DNA of 43,346 nt. Origin: Chryseolinea sp. GTDB lineage: Bacteria; Bacteroidota; Bacteroidia; Cytophagales; Cyclobacteriaceae. Where the stretch lies: assembly GCA_025923195.1 (NCBI GenBank), contig JAICGJ010000023.1, positions 1-43,346 of the forward strand, given 5' to 3'. Each line of letters starts with the position of its first letter. Position 1 is the stretch's first letter. The translations under genes and the position numbers were made by a program. Under the pieces are notes generated by a model, which had not been told where the DNA came from, searched no databases, and was given only the letters and a program-made list of their open reading frames with translations. This document shows, piece by piece, positions 33,374-42,557 of the stretch.

Positions 33374-34189
33374 ATGGCATTATTACCTTCACAACCCATC
33401 GGTGTGTTCGACAGTGGCATCGGTGGACTCACAGTAGCCCATGCTATACGCCAATTGCTTCCGTTTGAAAGCATGATTTATTTCGGCGACACTGCCCACC
33501 TTCCATATGGCGATAAATCAGAGGCTGCGATCCAGGCATACTCGGTAAAAATTGCCGACATCTTAGTGCGCAAAGGCTGTAAAGTAATTGTAATTGCCTG
33601 TAATTCGGCCTCTTCGGCAGCCTACGAATTGCTGACTGAATATGTGCGAAAGGATATTCATATCATCAATGTGATCGACCCTATGGTGGACCTCGTATTG
33701 CAGCAATTTCCAGGCAAGCGTGTGGGCCTAATCGGGACGAAAAGGACCGTCCAATCCGATGTTTATTCGCGTAAGATAAACGAAGGTAAAAAAGGAATTC
33801 ATCTTCATTCCCTAGCCACCCCGCTGTTAGCCCCTATGATCGAGGAGGGTTTCTTCAACAATCAGATCAGTCACGAGATTATTGCGCAATATTTATCGGA
33901 TGAATCCCTGAAGGACATAGACGCATTGATTCTGGCTTGCACCCATTACCCGCTAATTAAAAACGAGATCCGGTCGCTGTACGACGATAAAGTTACGATC
34001 CTGGATTCATCAGAAGTGATCGCAAAAGCCCTAAAGCAACACCTCGAAGACGAGCGTCTGTTAAGTGACCTCTACTCGTCCCCGGTGGATCATTTCCTGG
34101 TTTCGGATTACACAGACTCTTTTGAAGCATCGGCAAGAATGTTCTTTCACCAAGCCGTTCACCTGGAGCGGCATTCTTTATGGAACTAA
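33374..34189 (+). CDS. murI: Glutamate racemase
   Basis: A 271-residue cytoplasmic enzyme that makes D-glutamate for peptidoglycan. Both catalytic cysteines are present: Cys76 in IACNSASS and Cys189 in LACTHYPL, with His191 next to the second. Asp13-Ser14 in FDSGIGGLT and YFGDTAHLPYG are family hallmarks. A GC hairpin ends 3 bases before the ATG. It is followed by nuoH after 21 bases, so the nuoH-N operon may be read from the murI promoter. It is normally an essential enzyme. Confidence 0.95.
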   Translation: MALLPSQPIGVFDSGIGGLTVAHAIRQLLPFESMIYFGDTAHLPYGDKSEAAIQAYSVKIADILVRKGCKVIVIACNSASSAAYELLTEYVRKDIHIINVIDPMVDLVLQQFPGKRVGLIGTKRTVQSDVYSRKINEGKKGIHLHSLATPLLAPMIEEGFFNNQISHEIIAQYLSDESLKDIDALILACTHYPLIKNEIRSLYDDKVTILDSSEVIAKALKQHLEDERLLSDLYSSPVDHFLVSDYTDSFEASARMFFHQAVHLERHSLWN

Positions 34190-34210
34190 TATATTGGTGA
34201 TGTACCGTTT

Positions 34211-35368
34211 TTGCTGAAACAACAGAAATCGACACAAATAATTTTCTCAATTTGGCAAACTAAACATGGAATTATTATTTATCCATTGACAACGCTGGTC
34301 TTTATATTGCCGTTCTTGTTGCTTTATACCGTTGTAGCCATCTATGCAGAACGTAAAATTTCAGCCTTTATTCAGGATCGACTAGGGCCCATGGAAGTGG
34401 GTTATTATGGCGTGGCCCAAACAATTGCAGACCTGCTGAAACTCTTACAGAAGGAAGATATAACCCCCGCCAAGTCGCAGTCGCATCTGTTTAAACTTGC
34501 TCCGTTAATCATATTCACGTCGGTATTTGCGGGTTTTGCCGTATTGCCTTTATCAGCGTCATGGTCGGGCGCCAGCTTCTCGTCCGCTGTATTCTTCCTG
34601 CTTGCCGTTATTTCACTTGATGTAATCGGTATTGTTGCGGCAGGGTGGAGTTCAAACAACAAATACAGTATGATTGGTACAATGCGTTCCGCAGCGCAGA
34701 TCATTTCATACGAAGTTCCCTTGGGACTCAGCGTCTTGTGCGTGTGTATGATTTGTCAGTCACTTGACCTTCAGGAAATATCCTTCCAGCAAAGTATATA
34801 TTACCACGAGCCACAATATTTGTTTGGTATACAATCCTGGAACGTGGAGGTCGGTTCTATAGGGGGATTTCTGACGTGGAATATCTTCAGAATGCCTCTT
34901 CTGGCGGGAGCCTGGATAATTTTCTTTATTGCTTCACTTGCAGAATGTAATCGCGCTCCCTTTGATTTGCCGGAGGCAGAGTCTGAGTTGGTGGCCGGTT
35001 TTCAAACAGAATATTCGGGCTTCCGATGGGCCGTGATCATGTTGGCAGAATACGGGATGATGCTACTTGTCAGTATCCTGGGGGCTGTCTTATTTTTTGG
35101 AAGTTGGAACACGCCCTTGCCCAACATGGGCTCCCTGGAATTAGCGAAATGGACAACGGGAGCGCCAGGTACAACTGCTTCAACTCTTTGGGGTATTTTT
35201 TGGCTTATGAGCAAATCATGGGTTCTGGTATCATTGCAGATGTGGGTTCGTTGGACTTATCCTCGCCTTAGGGTCGATCAACTGATGAACTTGTCCTGGA
35301 AATATTTAACACCATTAGCCTTAGGGCTCGTAATTCTATGCGGAGTTTGGAAAGTTATTTTTATATAA
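34211..35368 (+). CDS. nuoH: NADH-quinone oxidoreductase subunit H
   Basis: A 385-residue membrane subunit of complex I that helps form the quinone-binding cavity. AERKISAFIQDRLGP, SYEVPLGLSV and ECNRAPFDLPEAESELVAGFQTEYSG are the conserved loops, and about eight membrane helices are present. The start is uncertain: no ATG exists before residue 61. TTG at 34211 and TTG at 34286 are in frame. An ATG at 34266 in another frame would read MELLFI before an early stop and would join this frame if one base were restored. nuoA-G are not upstream. The C-terminal end overlaps the start of the histidine kinase gene. Confidence 0.93.
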   Translation: MLKQQKSTQIIFSIWQTKHGIIIYPLTTLVFILPFLLLYTVVAIYAERKISAFIQDRLGPMEVGYYGVAQTIADLLKLLQKEDITPAKSQSHLFKLAPLIIFTSVFAGFAVLPLSASWSGASFSSAVFFLLAVISLDVIGIVAAGWSSNNKYSMIGTMRSAAQIISYEVPLGLSVLCVCMICQSLDLQEISFQQSIYYHEPQYLFGIQSWNVEVGSIGGFLTWNIFRMPLLAGAWIIFFIASLAECNRAPFDLPEAESELVAGFQTEYSGFRWAVIMLAEYGMMLLVSILGAVLFFGSWNTPLPNMGSLELAKWTTGAPGTTASTLWGIFWLMSKSWVLVSLQMWVRWTYPRLRVDQLMNLSWKYLTPLALGLVILCGVWKVIFI

Positions 35369-37401
35369 ACGCAGGGCGTTACTTCTACCTGTTACTCTGT
35401 TTTGCGCTAGTAACTTTTCAGTCTCAAGCTCAACCTAGAATCGACAGTCTTCAAGCGATCCTGCAGAATAATCTGCCGGACTCAACGCGTACAAAAGTTC
35501 TTGTGGCACTTTCGGAAGAGTATAAATACCAGGACGTTAACAAGAGCCGGGCACTTAGTGAAGAGGCCATATCCCTTGCTGAAAATGTGAATCTTCCAAG
35601 TCTTAAATGCCTTGCGTACAAAAGTATGGGCGCCGTGTACCGCGTGAGTGGTGACTACAGTTCCGCCCTCCGACTCGATAACATGGCACTCGAATCCAGT
35701 TTGCTCGCAAATGACAGTTCCATGATTGCACGGGCCTACAATAATGTGGCACATGATTATCATGACCTCGGCGAGTACGATGAAAGCTATTATTATTTTA
35801 CGCAGGGATACAAGTTCGCCAAGGCGGCCAAAGATTCCTTCACAATGGCTGTTACTATCCATAATGTCGGCCGCGTTTTTAAGGAACTTGGTCAATACAA
35901 CCGGGCGCTTGATCACTTGCAGATCTCTCAAAAAATGAGCAGGCAGATCCACGACGCAGAAGGCGAGCCCTATTCCCTCGATGAGATCGGAGACGTGCTA
36001 TTGCGTCAAGGAAGTTATGACTCGGCATTAAGTACACTTTACAAATCTTTAAAGGAAAGCCGCAAGTTGAATCTCACCGGTCTGTTGCCTAAATCCATGA
36101 GTAGCATTGCCAAAACCTATATGCAGAAGGGTGACTTTGATGCGGCCTTAAAATATTATGACACAACGTATACGCTGTACTCAAAAAACAAAGACAACTA
36201 TGGAATTGCCGAGGTCGAACTCGGGCGAGGAGTGGTTTACCAAAAGCAAGAGCGATATGATGAAGCTCTCGAGTATGTTACAAAGAGTCTCAACCTGGCT
36301 CAAAAATTAAACGCTCGTATTCTTGAAATACAATGCTTTAGCCAGCTGTCTTCGCTATGGGAAATGAAGGGTGATTATAGGAAATCGTTGCAATATTTTA
36401 AGCGGTTCAAACAATTGGAAGATACGCTGTTCAGTCAGGACATGCAGGCCAAGCTCCTCCGCGACCAGATAAGGTTTGAAACCGAATCCAAAGACTCGCA
36501 AATTGCGGCCTTGAGCCAACAGCAATCAACAACAGAGGATGCCCTCAAGAGGCAGGAGTTTGTGCGCAATGTGCTCGTCGTAATTGTCGTGCTAAGTGCG
36601 ATCCTGCTTGTTAGTGTATACCGCAGCGGGCAGCGGCGACGTGAAATCAATATGCTACTGCTTCGCCATCAACAAGAAACGGAAAAGCGCAGCGAGGAAC
36701 TTGAACGTCTCAACCAGGTCAAGGATAAATTCTTCTCAATCATCTCGCACGATCTCCGTTCGCCCATTAACGCACTCTCGGGACTACTGGATCTTCTGGA
36801 TAAGGGTGCTGTCGGTCCGGACGAATTACCCAAGCACATTAGGGAGCTCAAAACGCGATTCAATCATACACGAGCACTTCTTAATAACTTGCTGGATTGG
36901 ACCTTGCTGCAAATGGACAAACTAAATTTGCAAAAGGGTAAGATAGACTTGAAAAAACTGGTAGATGAGAACATACAATTGTTGGGCGAGACACCAGGCA
37001 AAGAAATCAAACTGATCAATGAGGTAGAACCCAATTCGATCGGACTTGCCGACTCTAACACCATCAACCTTGTCATCAGAAACCTAATTACCAATGCCAT
37101 TAAGTTTACAAACGACAAAGGTGAAGTAAGGATAGCAGCTATACCCCGAGAGAATGAATGGGTTGTATCCGTCAAAGATAATGGCGTAGGTATGCCTACC
37201 GAAGTGCTTCGAATTTTGTTTGATAAAACCTCACCTTACACTACCCGTGGAACTGCCAACGAAAAGGGTACAGGACTGGGGCTAATATTGTGCAAAGAAT
37301 TTGTGGAAAAAAATGGAGGAAGGATCTGGGTGGAGAGTGCCGAGGATTATGGAAGCACGTTCTATTTCACGCTGCCCAAAGCCGAAGTATCCGCTGCATA
37401 A
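35338..37401 (+). CDS. Periplasmic-TPR sensor histidine kinase
   Basis: A 687-residue membrane sensor kinase. A signal peptide (to about residue 31) leads into a periplasmic domain of about eight TPR repeats (40-370). A coiled coil follows, then one transmembrane helix (about 412-430). The cytoplasmic side has a HisKA domain with phospho-acceptor His471 in SHDLRSPINAL, and an HATPase with N-box Asn582/Asn586, DNGVGM at 614-619 and GTGLGL at 644-649. No receiver domain is fused and no response regulator is adjacent. The ATG at 35338 overlaps nuoH by 31 bases and the gene sits between nuoH and nuoI, so it is probably cotranscribed with complex I. Its ligand and partner are unknown. Confidence 0.92.
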   Translation: MRSLESYFYINAGRYFYLLLCFALVTFQSQAQPRIDSLQAILQNNLPDSTRTKVLVALSEEYKYQDVNKSRALSEEAISLAENVNLPSLKCLAYKSMGAVYRVSGDYSSALRLDNMALESSLLANDSSMIARAYNNVAHDYHDLGEYDESYYYFTQGYKFAKAAKDSFTMAVTIHNVGRVFKELGQYNRALDHLQISQKMSRQIHDAEGEPYSLDEIGDVLLRQGSYDSALSTLYKSLKESRKLNLTGLLPKSMSSIAKTYMQKGDFDAALKYYDTTYTLYSKNKDNYGIAEVELGRGVVYQKQERYDEALEYVTKSLNLAQKLNARILEIQCFSQLSSLWEMKGDYRKSLQYFKRFKQLEDTLFSQDMQAKLLRDQIRFETESKDSQIAALSQQQSTTEDALKRQEFVRNVLVVIVVLSAILLVSVYRSGQRRREINMLLLRHQQETEKRSEELERLNQVKDKFFSIISHDLRSPINALSGLLDLLDKGAVGPDELPKHIRELKTRFNHTRALLNNLLDWTLLQMDKLNLQKGKIDLKKLVDENIQLLGETPGKEIKLINEVEPNSIGLADSNTINLVIRNLITNAIKFTNDKGEVRIAAIPRENEWVVSVKDNGVGMPTEVLRILFDKTSPYTTRGTANEKGTGLGLILCKEFVEKNGGRIWVESAEDYGSTFYFTLPKAEVSAA

Positions 37402-37480
37402 GGCTCGAGGCATCCTTCCCTCACGAATTATTGTTTGAAATTACCCGTTACAACTTTTTCCATCCTATTTTTGTGGCAGC

Positions 37481-38164
37481 ATGGAAAGGCCGCAAAAAAA
37501 ATCATCGTATATCAATAATATCGCACGCACTATCCGCTCGCTATGGACCGGCTTGCGAATTACCATGACTCATCTGTTAAAATCCAGGAGAACACAAGCG
37601 GTACGCGCCATTTCCGAATATAACTATTTTGATGGTAGGACGGGGATAGCAACAATTCAGTATCCTTATGAAATGCAACCGGTGCCAGATATAGGTCGAT
37701 ACCGCCTTCACAATGAAATTGATGATTGCATCGTCTGTGATAAGTGTGCTAAAATCTGTCCGGTGAATTGCATCGACATTGTACCTATCAAAGCCACAGA
37801 GGAGATAGGAAAAACTTCTGACGGAACGCCAAAACGGATCTACGCTGCAACGTTTGATATCGACATGGGCAAATGTTGTTTCTGCGGTCTGTGCACTACA
37901 GTATGTCCTACCGAATGCCTCACCATGACAAAAGTGTATGATTTCAGCGTGACGGATATCCGGGAACACAACTTCGCATTCGCCGAGATGAGTGAAGAAG
38001 AAATTGCAGATAAGAAAAAGAAACTGGAAGATTACCAGAAGAGCAAAGTTTCAACTATCCCGGTACGAGGGGAAACCGATGAAAAGAAACCCGCAGCTCC
38101 AAAACCTTCATTCAAGCCGAAGATAAAACCACCCGGACCACCCAGCCAACCTCCTGCCTCATGA
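37481..38164 (+). CDS. nuoI: NADH-quinone oxidoreductase subunit I
   Basis: A 227-residue peripheral-arm subunit of complex I with two [4Fe-4S] clusters (N6a and N6b). The cysteine sets CxxCxxCxxxCP are at 83-93 and 122-132. The C-terminal 70 residues form a Lys/Pro-rich tail (KKPAAPKPSFKPKIKPPGPP) longer than in E. coli NuoI. The ATG at 37481 follows the kinase stop by 79 bases, the largest gap within the operon. Its stop overlaps the nuoJ start by four bases (ATGA). Confidence 0.96.
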   Translation: MERPQKKSSYINNIARTIRSLWTGLRITMTHLLKSRRTQAVRAISEYNYFDGRTGIATIQYPYEMQPVPDIGRYRLHNEIDDCIVCDKCAKICPVNCIDIVPIKATEEIGKTSDGTPKRIYAATFDIDMGKCCFCGLCTTVCPTECLTMTKVYDFSVTDIREHNFAFAEMSEEEIADKKKKLEDYQKSKVSTIPVRGETDEKKPAAPKPSFKPKIKPPGPPSQPPAS

Positions 38165-38685
38165 CCACTGCGACGTTTATGTTATACTTCTTTGAAGCAA
38201 TCACTGCGGCGGCGGCAATTGCGCTTGTATTAGTACGGAATGTTTTCTATGGAGCCTTGTTGCTAATTGTGTGCCTTCTTGGTCTTGCAGGAATTTATGT
38301 GCTTGCTTTTGCAGAGTTTGTGGCTGTTACACAAATCCTTATTTACGCCGGAGGAATTCTAGTTATAATAATCTTTGGAATCATGCTCACCACAAGGATC
38401 GCTGACAAGCCCCTAAAGGTTGAACATGCAAATATCTTTTCAGGACTTCTGCTAGCGGGGGGCTGCTTCAGCCTTCTTGCCTATGTCCTTACTAAAGAAT
38501 CTTTTCTCCAAACGACTGTCTCAACTCAAGTTGATCGTTTTAGCCACGTTAATACGATTGGCATCTCCCTTCTTACTACCTACATGCTACCTTTTGAAAT
38601 TGCGGGATTGCTCCTGCTCATCGCCCTTGTCGCTGCGTCTGTAATTGCTTCTACGTCCAAATCAAAAAGTGATGTTCCCCACTGA
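38161..38685 (+). CDS. nuoJ: NADH-quinone oxidoreductase subunit J
   Basis: A 174-residue membrane subunit with five predicted helices. The family's FVAVTQILIYAGGILVIIIFGIML segment, including the pi-bulge helix region, is present at about 55-78. Start and stop overlap nuoI (4 bases) and nuoK (14 bases). Confidence 0.93.
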   Translation: MTTATFMLYFFEAITAAAAIALVLVRNVFYGALLLIVCLLGLAGIYVLAFAEFVAVTQILIYAGGILVIIIFGIMLTTRIADKPLKVEHANIFSGLLLAGGCFSLLAYVLTKESFLQTTVSTQVDRFSHVNTIGISLLTTYMLPFEIAGLLLLIALVAASVIASTSKSKSDVPH

Positions 38686-38977
38686 GCACCTCTTGATACT
38701 CGGGGCATTTCTTTTTTCCCTAGGACTGTTAGTTATTATAACCAAACGAAATACTATTATGGTATTGATGGGAATTGAGCTGATGTTAAATGCTTCAAAC
38801 CTCAACCTCGTAGCCTTCAATTTATTTAATCCTGGATCGGTTGACGGGCAGATGTTTGTATTGTTTGTTATTATCGTTGCAGTCAGTGAAGCAGCGGTGG
38901 GCCTTGCTATTGTCCTACAGGTCTACCAATATTTTCGAACTTCGGTAACCGATTCCATAAATGAAATAAGTGAATAA
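38672..38977 (+). CDS. nuoK: NADH-quinone oxidoreductase subunit K
   Basis: A 101-residue membrane subunit with three helices. The proton-channel glutamates lie in MGIELMLNASNLNLVAF and in the VSEAAVGLAIVLQ segment. The ATG at 38672 gives the usual family length; an upstream in-frame codon at 38645 would add nine residues. It overlaps the end of nuoJ by 14 bases. Confidence 0.93.
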   Translation: MFPTEHLLILGAFLFSLGLLVIITKRNTIMVLMGIELMLNASNLNLVAFNLFNPGSVDGQMFVLFVIIVAVSEAAVGLAIVLQVYQYFRTSVTDSINEISE

Positions 38978-38979
38978 AT

Positions 38980-40905
38980 TTGCAGACTGAATTTTCATAT
39001 CCCCTGCCATTTGAAATTTGCTTATATGCAGCAGTGGCCATGCCGTTGGTTTCGTTCCTCCTCTCGTTTGTTATATCAGAAAAATATTCCTGGATCGTAT
39101 CATTTACAGCACCTTTCCTGCTTCTTTTAGGCGCATTATGTGCTGCCTTCGTATTTTTCTATCTGCCGGCAGATCAGCATTATCTTCGCGAAGTTTTGTG
39201 GTTCAAAGTATCAGATCACGCGATTAGTGGCGGCCTATTCGTCAACAATCTTTCCGGAACAATGTTGCTGGTCGTAAACTTCATTTCCTTTCTGGTCCAT
39301 GTCTACTCGGTCGGCTATATGGCAGGAGATTCCAGTATCAGAAGGTATTTTGCAATGCTTGGTCTATTTACATTCGCCATGCTGGTCATTGTGCTGGCCG
39401 ACAATTTACTTCTGCTGTTTGTCGGATGGGAGCTTGTGGGCTTTTCATCCTATATGTTAATTGGTCATTGGAAGGAAAAACCTCAGGCGGCGACAGCCGC
39501 TAAAAAAGCCTTTATTTTTAATCGGATCGGAGATGCTGGATTCCTGGTGGGACTAATGATCCTGTGGGCTCTCCATGGTTCGTTCAACATTAACGATTGG
39601 AGTTCGCCACATGCTCCAACTCCCTGGCAAACCGCCGCATCGCTTTGTATTTTTTGCGGAGTGATCGGCAAGTCTGCTCAATTTCCTTTGCTGAGTTGGC
39701 TGCCTGATGCAATGGAGGGCCCCACACCAGTATCCGCGTTGATCCACGCGGCCACTATGGTTGCAGCCGGCGTATACCTGGTCATCAGAATATTTAATCT
39801 CTTCACGCCTGCCTCCCTCGACATCGTGGCCATTGTAGGGACTACAACGGCATCAATAGGCGCATTGGCAGCGTTGGGTCAGAATGACATAAAGAGAATT
39901 CTTGCCTATTCAACAATTTCTCAGCTTGGATTTATGGTAACAGCACTGGGCACAGGGCGCCCCGATGCCGCACTGCTCCATTTGTTCACCCATGCGTTCT
40001 TCAAGGCGGGGCTTTTTCTCGCAGCAGGGTCGATCATACAGTCCCTCCATCAGGCGCAACAGCAGGCACACACGCACTTCGACGTCCAGGACATCCGGAA
40101 CTTAGGTGGGCTTAGAAAAAAATTACCGATGGTGTTTCTTGTTTTTATCATATCTGGCAGTTCCTTAGCCGGGCTCCCCTTATTCTCGGGATTTTTATCA
40201 AAAGATGCCATCCTCACCGGAATTGTTTCATGGGCTGGAGGGTCAGTTTCTTGGAAGTGGTTTCTTGCGGCAATATTGGTTGGAGTGAGTTTTATAACCG
40301 TAATGTATACGTTCAGAATGATCTGGACCATTTTTTTTGGAGATGAAAAAAGGACTGATGGCCTCTCCATCATCGAATCACCAATCGTGATGAAAGCTCC
40401 CATCATTGTTTTAGCACTTTGCTCGCTTTGGATAATTATATCATGGAATCCGTTCATGCACACCCGTTGGACAAGTCCTGGTCTTGAACACCATTGGGGT
40501 GTAACTACTTTCTCAATTATTTGGGTTGTCGCAGCATTCGGCGTGGCATATATCCTTCGCGACAAATCGTTTCAAGCCCGGATCTTACAGAAGGGATTTT
40601 ATCTGGACCAATATTATCAGGCGATCACAACAAATATTGGTCTTAAGATGACGCAGCTAACAGCATGGATTGATCGCGATTGTATTGATGGACTTATCCA
40701 CGCAACAGCATATGCTCAAGTGTTGATCGCGCATGTTACCGGGTGGATAGACCGGGCGCTGGTGGATGGAACGGTAAATGGTCTGGTCAGTTTTGTGAGA
40801 GGTGTGGGCACAGTTACCCGATCATTCCAGGATGGGAAAATTCAGCTTTATATTTTCTGGTCAGTATTTACAATCATTATTTTTCTAATTTGGGCGATGC
40901 TTTAA
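38980..40905 (+). CDS. nuoL: NADH-quinone oxidoreductase subunit L
   Basis: A 641-residue antiporter-like proton-pumping subunit at the distal end of the membrane arm, with about 16 helices including the long C-terminal lateral helix. The conserved glutamate is in VGWELVGFSSYML and the lysine in GKSAQFPLLSWLPDAMEGPTP. ALIHAATMVAAGVYL and NDIKRILAYSTISQLGFM follow. The start is TTG at 38980, two bases after the nuoK stop; the first in-frame ATG would cut into the first helix. Confidence 0.95.
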   Translation: MQTEFSYPLPFEICLYAAVAMPLVSFLLSFVISEKYSWIVSFTAPFLLLLGALCAAFVFFYLPADQHYLREVLWFKVSDHAISGGLFVNNLSGTMLLVVNFISFLVHVYSVGYMAGDSSIRRYFAMLGLFTFAMLVIVLADNLLLLFVGWELVGFSSYMLIGHWKEKPQAATAAKKAFIFNRIGDAGFLVGLMILWALHGSFNINDWSSPHAPTPWQTAASLCIFCGVIGKSAQFPLLSWLPDAMEGPTPVSALIHAATMVAAGVYLVIRIFNLFTPASLDIVAIVGTTTASIGALAALGQNDIKRILAYSTISQLGFMVTALGTGRPDAALLHLFTHAFFKAGLFLAAGSIIQSLHQAQQQAHTHFDVQDIRNLGGLRKKLPMVFLVFIISGSSLAGLPLFSGFLSKDAILTGIVSWAGGSVSWKWFLAAILVGVSFITVMYTFRMIWTIFFGDEKRTDGLSIIESPIVMKAPIIVLALCSLWIIISWNPFMHTRWTSPGLEHHWGVTTFSIIWVVAAFGVAYILRDKSFQARILQKGFYLDQYYQAITTNIGLKMTQLTAWIDRDCIDGLIHATAYAQVLIAHVTGWIDRALVDGTVNGLVSFVRGVGTVTRSFQDGKIQLYIFWSVFTIIIFLIWAML

Positions 40906-40940
40906 AAATGACACAGCGGCTTGACTAACGAATACCATTG

Positions 40941-42554
40941 ATGCAGCAATACTTGATTTCATTTTTAATATTCAGTCCCCTCGTTGCCGCGTTTGTCGCA
41001 CTTCTTTTGCCAGCTAAGCATGTAAGCTCGTTTCGATATCTGACGCTTCTGACAAATGTTATTCAGATCCTGGTCCTTATTCTTATGTTGTTGTCGTACG
41101 ACAACTCTAAAGCAATTCAATTCGTGGAACAACAACCATGGATAACGCTGAACCTCGGGACGTGGGGAATATTAAAGGCAACCTATTTTGTCGGACTTGA
41201 CGGGCTAAGCCTGCCGCTCATCGTTCTTTCTGTATTTATCCTGTGCATCGCTACTATCTCTTCGTGGACTGTAAATCAAAATGTCAAAGGATATTTTATA
41301 CTTCTGCTGATCCTGAACGCTTCCATCTTGGGCAGCTTCACTGCGCTGGATTTCTTACTGTTCTACCTCTTCTTCGAATTCATGTTGCTACCAATGTTCT
41401 TTCTCATTGCCATCTGGGGCGGACCAAGAAGAGAATACGCTTCCATTAAGTTTTTTCTCTATACTTTGCTGGGGTCGATCTTCATATTGATCGTGATGAT
41501 AGGACTATACATTTCCGTTCACGATCCTAATGCTTCGGGCGTCTTGGTTCATACATTCAACTTACTTTACATGACGGAGCCAAGCAATTTTATTTCAAAC
41601 ACCATACTCGACCCGAACAATCCATGGATGATAGGCCCTTACAATGGGAGACTCTGGGCATTCCTCCTGCTATTTGTGGGCTTTGCCATTAAATTACCCA
41701 TGGTACCGCTACATACTTGGCTACCCGACGCTCACGTCGAAGCATCGACTCCGATTTCCGTAATACTGGCTGCCCTGCTCTTAAAAATTGGTGGATATGG
41801 GTTGGCGCGAATTGCATTACCTGTCTTTCCCGAAGCTGCACTTTATTTTGGATGGTTGGTCGGTCTAATGGGTGTGATCTCTATAATCTATGGTGCCTTA
41901 AATGCCATGTCCAGCAAGGATCTGAAACGGCTTATAGCATATTCTTCGGTGTCGCATATGGGTTTTGTTTTGTTGGGGCTGGCATCCTTGACTACGGAAG
42001 GTGTCACGGGGTCGGTATATCAAATGTTTAGTCATGGAATTATCTCAGCAATGTTATTCCTTATCGCCGGTGTTTTATACGATCGTACACAAGACCGGAT
42101 GATAAATACTTATTCAGGACTGTCGCTGAAAATGAAATCCTTTACGACGATGGTCTTGATCGCGTTTTTTGCTTCCCTTGGATTGCCTGGCTTTTCGGGC
42201 TTCATCGCTGAAATACTTGTATTTCTCGGAGCATTCCGTTCCAATAGCGCCACGGGTATCCTGCCCGAAAGTTTTGCCATCATTGCAACGCTCGGCTTGA
42301 TACTTGGCGCTGCTTACTATCTGTGGACGCTTCAGCGGATGTTCTTCGGTCCCTTCAATGTAAAGGGCCATATTTCGGAGGACCAGATATTCGATCTTAA
42401 CACAAGGGAATTGTGCATGCTTGTGCCACTCGCAGCCGCTACGTTGGGATTTGGCATTTTTCCACAACCATTGCTTGCTATTATCGACCCTTTTGCCAAA
42501 TACCTTACTGAGTTTGTACTAACAACCGGCAAAAATCTAACATTAAACCTATAA
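40941..42554 (+). CDS. nuoM: NADH-quinone oxidoreductase subunit M
   Basis: A 537-residue antiporter-like proton-pumping subunit with about 14 helices. The key glutamate lies in FFEFMLLPMFFLIAIWGG and the lysine in AIKLPMVPLHTWLPDAHVE. SSKDLKRLIAYSSVSHMGFV is also family-typical. The ATG at 40941 is one codon after an in-frame TTG. It follows nuoL by 35 bases. Confidence 0.95.
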   Translation: MQQYLISFLIFSPLVAAFVALLLPAKHVSSFRYLTLLTNVIQILVLILMLLSYDNSKAIQFVEQQPWITLNLGTWGILKATYFVGLDGLSLPLIVLSVFILCIATISSWTVNQNVKGYFILLLILNASILGSFTALDFLLFYLFFEFMLLPMFFLIAIWGGPRREYASIKFFLYTLLGSIFILIVMIGLYISVHDPNASGVLVHTFNLLYMTEPSNFISNTILDPNNPWMIGPYNGRLWAFLLLFVGFAIKLPMVPLHTWLPDAHVEASTPISVILAALLLKIGGYGLARIALPVFPEAALYFGWLVGLMGVISIIYGALNAMSSKDLKRLIAYSSVSHMGFVLLGLASLTTEGVTGSVYQMFSHGIISAMLFLIAGVLYDRTQDRMINTYSGLSLKMKSFTTMVLIAFFASLGLPGFSGFIAEILVFLGAFRSNSATGILPESFAIIATLGLILGAAYYLWTLQRMFFGPFNVKGHISEDQIFDLNTRELCMLVPLAAATLGFGIFPQPLLAIIDPFAKYLTEFVLTTGKNLTLNL

Positions 42555-42557
42555 TCC

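Noticed and set aside
37466-37473. TATTTTTG before nuoI as a promoter -7 element.
   Set aside because: The nearest TTTG is 28 bases upstream, too far for the usual spacing, and transcription would start at the nuoI ATG. Possible, but not supported.
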